Source of the DNA: Calothrix sp. PCC 7507
GTDB taxonomy: Bacteria > Cyanobacteriota > Cyanobacteriia > Cyanobacteriales > Nostocaceae
Length of the DNA: 64,000 bases
NCBI RefSeq assembly: GCF_000316575.1
Contig: NC_019682.1
Span: 3,842,001 to 3,906,000, forward strand
Reading direction: 5' to 3'
The position numbers and the translations under genes are program-made. The notes beneath the pieces are model-generated. The model was not told where the DNA came from and ran no database searches. It saw only the letters and a program-made list of their open reading frames with translations. Positions 36,452 through 44,039 of the stretch are shown here, piece by piece (the first letter of the stretch is position 1; every line of letters starts with the position of its first letter).

Positions 36452-37880
36452 CCTCGCAATTGTAATTCCACGGTGAATGAGTACTGAGCTTTCTACGTAT
36501 AGAAACCACTACTGTGTTAACTTAATGCGTCAGAAAAAAGAATACATGCTTTATCAAAAATTTACATATAGCGTTTCCTGCTCCAGTAAGGTATAAAATT
36601 ACCCTCCCCAACCCTTCCCCTATCAAGGCTACGGTGTACACACAAGTTATCGAATCACTACCAGTCCTCGAATTCCCCCACCCTAACCCTCCCCTTAGAA
36701 AGGCTACGGTGTATACACAAGTCGGAAAATCTCACCCACATTGGCTTTATTCTGGTGGGGTGCGTTAGACGGAACGTCGTAACGCAACGAAAATAAAGGA
36801 TGGTGCGTTAGCCTCCGGCTTAACACACCCTACTGGCGTGGCAAGGCTAAAACGTTGCATTAATTCAATCAAATAAACCACCCATCGTAGGGGCACGGCA
36901 CTAGTCATCGGTGTCAACTTAAGCTACAGATGGCTTATTTGTTCGCTGACACACCCGCCCTGAGCGGAGTCGAAGGGCTGATAGGCAACGTTTACTCAAG
37001 TAAACTGGGGATGAAGTGAGAATTTTTAGTCATCTTGAGATGACTTTTGCTATGAGACTCAGAATTCATTCTGAGGCGGGACATGGGTTTCGCGTTAAGT
37101 TGACACAGGTGGGCACTAGTAAGATTATCAGCTTGTCGAAAAGATTTAGGATGTTCCGTACGGTGTATTTTTGGTTAACTGAGATATTGCACCAGTTTCA
37201 ACAATGCATTTTTTTGTAGGGTGGCTCACATCTTGCACCTAGCCCTAGCGATTAGAAATCGCGGCTATACAAACAAAGTCCGCCTGCGCGGACTAACGGC
37301 AAATCAAGGTTTTTAATCCGCGTGGTGCGCTTCGCGCAGCGCAAGCGCGATAGGCGGGTTTTGCCTGTGTAGCCGCGACTTCCAGTGCAAGAGTGCAAGA
37401 TATGAGGTGGGCAGTGCTGATGTTTTCGTTGGGCGGCTCTGCAGACTTGTACCGCTAAAGCGGAACCCGCTCTTCAGCATCTGGCGTGGGATTAAGGGGG
37501 GTAAAACATATATCGGGTGAGTGTTTGAGCTTAAGTTGACACCTATGGTTATTTCCCCCTGCCCCTTCCTTGAGCAGTGGATTGTAGGAGCATGGCGAAA
37601 AGGTAACTTTTGACACTACTTATAAACGTCGCCTAGAATGTTAGGCGGTTAATGATTAACTATACATACATAAAAACTTAAGTCAGCAGATGATTTTGTG
37701 GTAAGCATTTCAGCCCTGAAAGAATCTCAGGACTTTAGTGCTAACTACAAACCTTTATAACTAGTTCAACTAATTGCCACGGTAATTTTACTGAGGAATT
37801 GGTGGCTTTGGGCTGCTTGAGTATAAGTAATGTTGTCCAACGAAAAATAACGATCATCAACAGGGAAATACTGAACAATC
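36452..37880. other. long non-coding, repeat-filled gap
   Basis: About 1.4 kb without a gene. It begins with a TATAGCG MITE end (36567) and a doubled AAGGCTACGGTGTAYACACAAGT unit (about 36630 and 36700), followed by a GGTGCGTTA/TAACGCA-type inverted repeat at about 36755-36832. The mosaic repeat of 36885-37545 comes next. The last 300 bases are AT-rich leader for the repeat-protein gene. Small frames here are artefacts of repeats. Confidence 0.6.
36885..37545. repeat. mosaic of nested inverted repeats, copy 2
   Basis: The outer ends are GGGGCACGGCAC...GTGTCAACTTAAG (from 36886) and TTAAGTTGACACC (37531-37543). Inside is a sub-element at 36978-37106 whose reverse complement matches 40267-40352 plus 40711-40745. 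After it comes the hairpin-rich core 37241-37490 also found at 25364. Several generations of insertion are stacked. Confidence 0.7.
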
Positions 37881-40235
37881 ATGACAACTACCATGCTCAC
37901 GCTCGTCAAAGATATTGTTACAGGCGCTAATGGCTCCAACCCTGACGACCTGACAAATGTCAACAACACCCTCTACTTTACAGCCACAGACGGCACGAAT
38001 GGCAAAGAGTTGTGGAAGAGTGATGGCACAGCCGCTGGCACTGTCTTAGTCAAAGATATTTTTACAGGTATTAATAGCTCCAACCCTTATAATTTAACCA
38101 ATATCAACGGCACCCTCTACTTTGTAGCCACAGATGGCACGAATGGCAGAGAGTTGTGGAAGAGTGATGGCACAGCCGCTGGCACTGTCTTAGTCAAAGA
38201 TATTTTTACAGGTATTAATAGCTCCTCCGATCCTAACATCCTGACAAATATCAACGACACCCTCTACTTTGTAGCCACAGACGGCACAAATGGCACAGAG
38301 TTGTGGAAAAGTGATGGCACAACTGCTGGCACCGTCTTAGTCAAAGATATTAATATAGGCGCTAATGGCTCCGACCCTGGCAGCCTGACAAATATCAACG
38401 GCACCCTCTACTTCAGCGCCACAGACGGCACGAATGGCGATGAGTTGTGGAAGAGTGATGGCACAGCCGCTGGCACAGTCTTAGTCAAAGATATTAATGG
38501 CGCTGGAGGCTCCAACCCTAGGGACCTGACAAATGTCAACGGCACCCTCTACTTCAGCGCCACAGACGGCACGAATGGCAAAGAGTTGTGGAAGAGTGAT
38601 GGCACAGCCGCTGGCACTGTCTTAGTCAAAGATATTAATATAGGCGCTAATGGCTCCGACCCTGGCAACCTGACAAATGTCAACAACACCCTCTACTTCA
38701 CAGCCTATGACAGCACGAATGGCTATGAATTGTGGAAGAGTGATGGCACAGCCGTTGGTACTGTCTTAGTCAAAGATATTTTTACAGGTGATAGTAGCTC
38801 CGACCCTGGCAGCCTGACAAATATCAACGGCACCCTCTACTTCCGAGCCACAGACGACACAAATGGCAATGAGTTGTGGAAAAGTGATGGTACAGCAGCT
38901 GGTACTGTCTTAGTCAAAGATATTTTTACAGGCGCTGGTAGCTCCGATCCTGGCTCCCTGACAAATGTCAACGGCACCCTCTACTTCAGCGCCGATGACG
39001 GCACGAATGACAATGAGTTGTGGAAGAGTGATGGCACAGCCGCTGGAACAGTACGAGTCTTGGATATCAATCCCGGTAGTGCTAGTTCTAATCCCTCGGG
39101 TTTGACCTACATCAACGGTAAGCTTTACTTTTCTGCAACTAACGGAGAAAATGGCACCGAACTGTTTTTTATCAATAATAATGATAATATACCCAGCCGT
39201 TTAACAAATCCGAGTGATGATGTCTTCAACATCAAAAGTCAGGAGAAGAATGTCAAAACTAAACTGGAAATCACCCTCACCGGATGCAGTTCTAATTTGC
39301 TGAATGAATTGGGTTTATTTACTGTTGATGATGATAAAGGCACAATCAACGGTATTGCTCCTGGTGCTGAAGGTTATGCCAAAGCAGCTTTAGAACGTTC
39401 TCGAGTAATTTTCTCGGTAATTGTTAATGCTCCCAATGGGTTAGATAGCAATAATTTTAGTAGTTTGTTGGAATTAAATTCTGAGGAGAAATTTAGATTT
39501 ATCTTGGTGAAGAATAGTACTTTTGATGCTGTGAAAACTGGTGCTACTTCGCTCACAGAGTTACTGTTTTCTAGTGTCTCTACACAAAAGATTACAGATT
39601 TAGGTGATGATGGTTTCTCGCTGTCTTGGAGAGATGGTTCTGGTGACAGTGCGACAGATTTTAGCAATTTGGTGGTGAAAATTAAGCAGACAACTAAATC
39701 TCTCACTTTGGGTACGAATCTCCAAGGCAAATCACAGGGAGAGGTGATTGATTTGCGGGAGGCTAAACAATCTGTCACAGCTAATTTTTCTGTCCACAGG
39801 GAAGCGGCTTTTAATAATTTTGTTGGTTTCTATCAGGTGGCTGATGAAAATGGGGGGATTGACACTAACGGTGATGGGAAAGCTGATGTTCTCACGGGAC
39901 AGGCTGGCTATATTCAAGCTGCTTTGAGTAAGCGGGTTGCAGGGATTGATTTGTCTGTGAGTAACCAAGGTGCTGCTAGTTACAGTGGTGTTTTTCAACC
40001 TGGTGCTATTTTTGCGCCATTTATTATTGTCAATGGCTCTCCTGATGCGCTTTTAGATAGCAATCCTAATAATGATCCGGCGATTTATTTCCCGTTTTTG
40101 GGTGCTAATTCTGATCAGTCGGATCATATTCGTTTGTTGGGTAATAACACTTTTGGCTTTGAGGATGTAGCTAATGGTGGCGATCGCGATTTCAACGATA
40201 TTATTGTTAAGGTTAATTTAACTGCGATCGCCTAG
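37881..40235 (+). CDS. ELWKSDGT-repeat protein with C-terminal DUF4114 domains
   Basis: A 784-residue protein. Residues about 5-430 are eight near-identical repeats of 48-49 residues (ELWKSDGTAAGTVLVKDI... LTNVNGTLYFSATDGTNG), plus a degenerate ninth, probably a beta-propeller-like or solenoid surface domain. The second half has two DUF4114-like units; the last ends DHIRLLGNNTFGFEDVANGGDRDFNDIIVKV. There is no N-terminal signal peptide, so export by a type I system is likely (inference). DNA of the repeats is almost identical, pointing to recent homogenisation. The start MTTTMLTLVKD leads straight into the first repeat. Confidence 0.85.
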   Translation: MTTTMLTLVKDIVTGANGSNPDDLTNVNNTLYFTATDGTNGKELWKSDGTAAGTVLVKDIFTGINSSNPYNLTNINGTLYFVATDGTNGRELWKSDGTAAGTVLVKDIFTGINSSSDPNILTNINDTLYFVATDGTNGTELWKSDGTTAGTVLVKDINIGANGSDPGSLTNINGTLYFSATDGTNGDELWKSDGTAAGTVLVKDINGAGGSNPRDLTNVNGTLYFSATDGTNGKELWKSDGTAAGTVLVKDINIGANGSDPGNLTNVNNTLYFTAYDSTNGYELWKSDGTAVGTVLVKDIFTGDSSSDPGSLTNINGTLYFRATDDTNGNELWKSDGTAAGTVLVKDIFTGAGSSDPGSLTNVNGTLYFSADDGTNDNELWKSDGTAAGTVRVLDINPGSASSNPSGLTYINGKLYFSATNGENGTELFFINNNDNIPSRLTNPSDDVFNIKSQEKNVKTKLEITLTGCSSNLLNELGLFTVDDDKGTINGIAPGAEGYAKAALERSRVIFSVIVNAPNGLDSNNFSSLLELNSEEKFRFILVKNSTFDAVKTGATSLTELLFSSVSTQKITDLGDDGFSLSWRDGSGDSATDFSNLVVKIKQTTKSLTLGTNLQGKSQGEVIDLREAKQSVTANFSVHREAAFNNFVGFYQVADENGGIDTNGDGKADVLTGQAGYIQAALSKRVAGIDLSVSNQGAASYSGVFQPGAIFAPFIIVNGSPDALLDSNPNNDPAIYFPFLGANSDQSDHIRLLGNNTFGFEDVANGGDRDFNDIIVKVNLTAIA

Positions 40236-40266
40236 CCAATACAATCGAGGGCGGGGAAATCCATTG

Positions 40267-40352
40267 GTGTCAACTTAACGTGAAACCCATATCCCGCCTC
40301 AGAATGAATTCTGAGTCTAATAGCAAAAGTAAGCTAAAGCTAACTAAAAATT
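40267..40352 (+). repeat. GTGTCAACTTAACG repeat, split by a MITE
   Basis: Matches the reverse complement of 37016-37106, including the perfect hairpin CTCAGAAT-GA-ATTCTGAG. Its continuation (CCCCAGTTTACT..AGTAAAC.TTGCCTAT) lies at 40711-40745, on the other side of the MITE. Confidence 0.7.
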
Positions 40353-40358
40353 ATCATT

Positions 40359-40710
40359 TATAGCGTTTCTCAACAAGCGTGAGGGACATCGGTAAGGGCA
40401 CGGCACTGCCCATACGTGTCAACTTAAGCCCCTGCGAATGGAATTCGCGGCTACACAGACAAAGTCCGCCTTCTCGGACTGACGGAAAATTAGGGGTTTG
40501 AAACCCACGGAGGTGGGTTTTGTTTGTGTAGACGAGCCAGTGCGTTGGGCGGCTCTGCCGACTTGTTCGCGTAGCGTCTCCCCTTGGGAGAAGCAACTGG
40601 CGTGCGGTTTCTAACCGCCCATTTCACGTTAAGTTGACACCAATGGGCACTGCCGTGCCCCTACACAGCGTGATATAATTCTGTAATTCATCTGAATGGG
40701 AAGCGCTATA
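40359..40710. mobile_element. 352-bp MITE with TATAGCG ends and nested core, copy 3
   Basis: The ends TATAGCGTTTC... and ...GAAGCGCTATA are inverted repeats. Further in are a second inverted pair (GGGCACGGCA...GTGTCAACTTAA at 40397-40427, TTAAGTTGACAC...TGCCGTGCCCC at 40629-40670) and the hairpin-rich core shared with 25364 and 37241. The TA at both edges fits a TA target duplication. No coding capacity. Confidence 0.75.
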
Positions 40711-40844
40711 TCCCCAGTTTACTTTAGTAAACTTTGCCTATTAGCCTTGGAATTCATTTTTCAATTTGGCGAAGGTATTAGTAAATTGAAACCTTTTGCG
40801 ATCGCTGTGCATTTATCGAAAAATTGGGTCTAAAACCCCGTCAC

Positions 40845-41021
40845 TTCGGCTACGCTCAGTGCATCGCCTTTGAGGACAGCTTTGCGGTAAGATACCAGTA
40901 GTCGCCACGGGGCATCGGGAGACTTAAAACGAACGTGGAGAGACGATAAGACTACCTCGGTAGCACATCTCGATGAAGCGTTAAGGAATCACCGCACCTT
41001 TAGGTCGGTGAGGTATGTCAA
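40845..41021 (+). mobile_element. IS200/IS605-type right-end (omega-RNA-like) remnant
   Basis: The sequence ...CTACCTCGGTAGCACATCTCGATGAAGCGTTAAGGAATC, then hairpin TCACCG-c-ACCT-TT-AGGT-CGGTGA (40989-41011) and TATGTCAA, resembles the end of cyanobacterial IS200/IS605 elements, where the TnpB-associated guide RNA is encoded. No tnpB frame is left. Assignment is from memory of such ends; the left boundary is approximate. Confidence 0.5.
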
Positions 41022-41833
41022 CACACCCTTTTTTCTGTGACTAAAGTCAGGTTTGTCCATTCGCCTTTGTCGTTATAACTGCGTATCATCCGCTGGCGCA
41101 GATTTGGCTGGATTAACCAACCGACTTCTAGAAATAAGGGTTGACGTAACTGTACCTGCAATGGCGAAGTTGCAGAAGCACCATTAGGTAATAATAAGAC
41201 TTGCACTTTGTTTTGCGGATTTTGGTCAAAGAGGATAGTCGAACCGTTGATAATACCAGTTGAGGTAATTGTGCGATCGCCAAAACTTAAACTTTGAATT
41301 AATCGCCCAGCCTCATCCAGTTGTAATTTTAGGATTGTAGAGTAAGTATCAGGCGATCGCCAATCAGGATATATTGTAACTGCTTCACCTTGCCACTCTC
41401 CCAACAAGTCATTAATCTGCAAGGGTGGATTTTCTGCTGGCTCAGTACCAGCTAAATGTTCTCGAATCAGTGTGATTTGGTTTAGTTGACCGTTTTTATC
41501 AAACAATTGCACCAGACGCAAACGGCGATTTTCATGAATCAATCCCAATTCTGCACCAAATTCGGTAAATGGTGCAAGCTGGATAGAACCATAAGAAAAA
41601 GCCCCATTTTCAAAAAATAGAGTACCTCTATTTACAGAACTGTATTCTAGAACCAAATCTTCTTGTCCTTCTCGGCGGACAATCTGGCGCATTGTTTGGT
41701 TATTATTCAACCCTTCAAAGGAAACAACACTTGCAACGTCTCCTATGAGTGTACCTTGGGCTGAAAAACGAGTGAATGAACCTTGCCATTCACCAAGATT
41801 TTTAAATAAACGTTCCCATTGTGATTTTGTCAT
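41018..41833 (-). CDS. DUF3598 family protein
   Basis: A 271-residue cyanobacterial protein with two lipocalin-like beta-barrel halves. The first starts WERLFKNLGEWQGSFTRFSAQG and the second NDLLGEWQGEAVTIYPDW (about 142-160); the repeated GEWQG is typical of DUF3598. Related folds bind tetrapyrroles (CpcS-like), but the role is unknown. The stop codon (TGA, 41018-41020) is inside the IS200/IS605-type right end, so the natural C terminus may be altered by a few residues. Starts with ATG. Confidence 0.85.
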   Translation of the reverse strand: MTKSQWERLFKNLGEWQGSFTRFSAQGTLIGDVASVVSFEGLNNNQTMRQIVRREGQEDLVLEYSSVNRGTLFFENGAFSYGSIQLAPFTEFGAELGLIHENRRLRLVQLFDKNGQLNQITLIREHLAGTEPAENPPLQINDLLGEWQGEAVTIYPDWRSPDTYSTILKLQLDEAGRLIQSLSFGDRTITSTGIINGSTILFDQNPQNKVQVLLLPNGASATSPLQVQLRQPLFLEVGWLIQPNLRQRMIRSYNDKGEWTNLTLVTEKRVC

Positions 41834-41856
41834 TGGTCATTTGTTATTGGTCATTT

Positions 41857-41889
41857 GTCAAGAGTCAAGAGTCAAGAGTCAAGAGTCAA
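41857..41889. repeat. GTCAAGA heptamer array
   Basis: Four full copies and one partial copy of GTCAAGA, just upstream of the DUF3598 start codon. Confidence 0.85.
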
Positions 41890-41929
41890 AACCCTAGTGG
41901 TTTGTCAATTTTGTTTTGAGGGGTTTTTG

Positions 41930-41974
41930 GTAGTGCGGGCCGAAAAGCCCGCGTGAGCGAGACGCTCACACTAC
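41930..41974. repeat. perfect three-way-junction repeat
   Basis: The outer stem GTAGT/ACTAC (41930-41934, 41970-41974) encloses two perfect hairpins: GCGGGC-CGAAAA-GCCCGC (41935-41952) and GTGAGCG-AGA-CGCTCAC (41953-41969), with no unpaired base between stems. It resembles a dispersed Nostoc repeat. Confidence 0.7.
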
Positions 41975-42021
41975 AGTCCCTCATTTCAACCCTGACAGAC
42001 TACTAGTTCTTCCCCCACTCT

Positions 42022-42050
42022 CCCTGCTCCCTGCCCCCTGCCCCCTGCCC
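42022..42050. repeat. CCCTGCC heptamer array
   Basis: Four to five tandem heptamers of the CCCTGCC type, downstream of ftsX. Confidence 0.75.
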
Positions 42051-42064
42051 CATTCCCCATTCCC

Positions 42065-42964
42065 TTATCTAGCGAAGCGTCGGACAGCAAATAAGCTCCC
42101 CATTAATCCTACAGCTGCGCCAAAACTTAAGAGAATGAGGGGTAATAATAAAACTTGTGCGGTGGTGAGTTGTAAGCCGTTGGTAATGAATTGGATAAAC
42201 TCTGGTTGATTGGCTAGCAATTTGTTGAGAAACTGTTGAATAACAGAGATAAAACTCCAGGCGATCGCCCCACCAATCAAGCCAAAAGCGATACCTTGCA
42301 AAATAAATGGTAAGTAAATCCAAGCAGAAGTTGCACCTACAAGTTGCATAATTTCAATTTCCTGGCGGCGCGCCATCACAATGAGGCGGATGGTGGTGCT
42401 AGTGACAGCGATCGCAGTTATGGTCAAAATTATCGTAATAGTCAAAGTCACCCAATTCAAGCCTTGATGTAACTGGGCGATGCGTTTGACGGCTTCATCT
42501 ACATACTGCACCATATCAACTCCCTGCAACTTTGCCAACTGCGTTGCTAAATTAGGTACAACTTGAGAATTACGTGCTTTCACCTTCAGTTCATCTACCA
42601 AAGGATTCTCTCCTAACTGCTGAGTAGCACCTGCAATATCAGAAATTCTTAGTTCCTTAACTAATTTAGTCCAAGCTTCCTCTTTGGTAATTGTTTGCAT
42701 TGATACCACTTCCGGCATGTTTTTTATCAGTGGTTCAATACTTTCCGCTCGTGTCCCCGCATCGAGATAAACTGATACCTCCAACTGGCTACCGAATTGA
42801 TTGAGGAGTTTTTCTACTTGCCAGGAAGTTTGCAAACTCATACCGAATAAAAATAATAACACCGTGACAGTACTCACGGCAGCCCAGTTCATCCAACCTC
42901 CCCGCAGCAAACCGAGGAAAGTTTCTTTGAGCAAATAGTCAAGTTTCGTGAGAAATTTCAGCAC
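42065..42964 (-). CDS. ftsX: cell-division ABC-type permease FtsX
   Basis: FtsX with FtsE controls peptidoglycan hydrolases at the division site. The 299-residue protein has a cytoplasmic start, one helix (about 27-48), an extracellular domain (about 50-165, LEVSVYLDAGTRAESIEPLIKNMPEV), then three helices including the FtsX/MacB core RRQEIEIMQLVGATSAWIYLPFILQG. Full length; ftsE is not adjacent. The start ATG gives MLKFLTKLDYLLKETFLGLLRGG, the usual FtsX opening. Confidence 0.93.
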   Translation of the reverse strand: MLKFLTKLDYLLKETFLGLLRGGWMNWAAVSTVTVLLFLFGMSLQTSWQVEKLLNQFGSQLEVSVYLDAGTRAESIEPLIKNMPEVVSMQTITKEEAWTKLVKELRISDIAGATQQLGENPLVDELKVKARNSQVVPNLATQLAKLQGVDMVQYVDEAVKRIAQLHQGLNWVTLTITIILTITAIAVTSTTIRLIVMARRQEIEIMQLVGATSAWIYLPFILQGIAFGLIGGAIAWSFISVIQQFLNKLLANQPEFIQFITNGLQLTTAQVLLLPLILLSFGAAVGLMGSLFAVRRFAR

Positions 42965-43137
42965 ACATTACCCCAGATGAGACACATCACTCTTTATACT
43001 CGACAGTACAGACGTTCAAAGACTGACATGCAAAAATTACCATAGACAAATGACAACTGACCGATGATAAATGACCACTCAGGAGATTGATAGAATTAAA
43101 GTAATAGAACTATTTCACCATCTAGCCACAGAGAATC

Positions 43138-43701
43138 ATGCCCTCCGAAATTGCTGTAGAGAAAACAAAGTTAAAAAATCCTCCTTTGGAGCTTCACTAT
43201 CTAGGCGATCGCGTTCTTCGTCAAGCTGCAAAGCGCATCACAAAAGTGGACGATGAAATCCGTCAATTAGTGCGTGAAATGCTGCAAACCATGTACAGCA
43301 AAGATGGTATTGGTTTGGCTGCACCCCAAGTAGGAGTTCATAAACAACTAATTGTGATTGATCTGGAACCAGATAATCCAGCAAATCCCCCACTGGTGTT
43401 GATTAATCCCACCATTAAACAAGTTAGCCGTGAAGTCTGCGTTGCTCAAGAAGGATGTTTGAGCATTCCCGGAGTTTACTTAGATGTCAAGCGTCCCCAA
43501 GTTGTGGAAGTAGCTTATAAAGATGAGTCTGGAAGGCCTCGGACATTACAGGCTAATGATTTACTAGGACGTTGTATTCAGCACGAAATGGATCACCTCA
43601 ACGGCGTGGTTTTCGTAGATCGCGTGGATAACTCCTTGACTTTGGCCCAGGAGCTATCTAAAAATGGCTTCTCGTATCAAGCGGTGAAACCATTAGCATA
43701 A
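43138..43701 (+). CDS. def: peptide deformylase
   Basis: Removes the formyl group from new proteins. The 187-residue metalloenzyme has all three motifs: GIGLAAPQVG, EGCLSIPG (metal-binding Cys) and HEMDHLNG (two metal-binding His and the catalytic Glu). The N-terminal 20 residues extend beyond the shortest bacterial forms, as in other cyanobacteria. Divergent from ftsX; a small membrane-protein gene follows 12 bases later. Confidence 0.96.
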   Translation: MPSEIAVEKTKLKNPPLELHYLGDRVLRQAAKRITKVDDEIRQLVREMLQTMYSKDGIGLAAPQVGVHKQLIVIDLEPDNPANPPLVLINPTIKQVSREVCVAQEGCLSIPGVYLDVKRPQVVEVAYKDESGRPRTLQANDLLGRCIQHEMDHLNGVVFVDRVDNSLTLAQELSKNGFSYQAVKPLA

Positions 43702-43713
43702 GGTATTTAATAG

Positions 43714-43917
43714 GTGTATATAACTCCAAAAAGTGGTTTATTTCTGGTTTGTTCTTGCATAAGTGCGATCGCCGCCGTTGGTTCGATTTTTGAACTCAGC
43801 TACGGACAACCAGATTTGGGTGTGCAAACAACTGCAATTATCCTCGCAGTGAGTATTCCTCTCACAGTAATATTTTTCTTTGCTGCAGTGAGGGACACAA
43901 AGGCTAACATTAAATAA
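43714..43917 (+). CDS. small two-helix membrane protein
   Basis: A 67-residue product starting with GTG, 12 bases after def and probably cotranscribed. Two hydrophobic helices (about 7-27 and 38-60) flank a short polar loop (ELSYGQPDLGVQ); the tail is basic. The family is not recognised. Confidence 0.7.
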   Translation: MYITPKSGLFLVCSCISAIAAVGSIFELSYGQPDLGVQTTAIILAVSIPLTVIFFFAAVRDTKANIK

Positions 43918-43931
43918 GCATCAGGTACATA

Positions 43932-43981
43932 AAAAGGTAAAAGGAAGAAGGAAACATGCGAAGTTCATCCTTTTACCTTTT
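43932..43981. terminator. bidirectional terminator-like hairpin
   Basis: AAAAGGTAAAAGGA (43932-43945) pairs perfectly with TCCTTTTACCTTTT (43968-43981) between convergent genes. The stem ends in A and T runs, so it could stop transcription from both sides. Confidence 0.5.
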
Positions 43982-44039
43982 ACCTTTTCTCACAATTTTT
44001 CAGTATTTTCTGGGTCAAGAGTCAATTTCCCATTCCCCA

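Larger units (their letters stand above)
40236..41017. other. non-coding gap filled by nested repeats
   Basis: Holds, in order, an older repeat (40267-40352), a TA-target MITE inserted into it (40359-40710), the remainder of the older repeat (40711-40745) and an IS200/IS605-type right-end remnant (to 41021). No gene. Confidence 0.65.

Noticed and set aside
36479-36598. Small frame near the PqqD operon considered as a separate precursor peptide
   Set aside because: It runs into the TATAGCG MITE end, is on the opposite strand to PqqD, lacks a ribosome-binding site and has no leader motif.
37016-37219. 67-codon frame in the repeat-rich gap
   Set aside because: Lies inside a dispersed inverted repeat also present at 40267; coding is not supported.
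41930-41974. tRNA-like cloverleaf
   Set aside because: Only three short stems, no anticodon arm, TPsiC arm or CCA-type end; better explained as a structured repeat.
41857-42050. CRISPR-like array
   Set aside because: The repeats are direct heptamers without spacers, the usual short tandem repeats of Nostocales; no cas gene is present.
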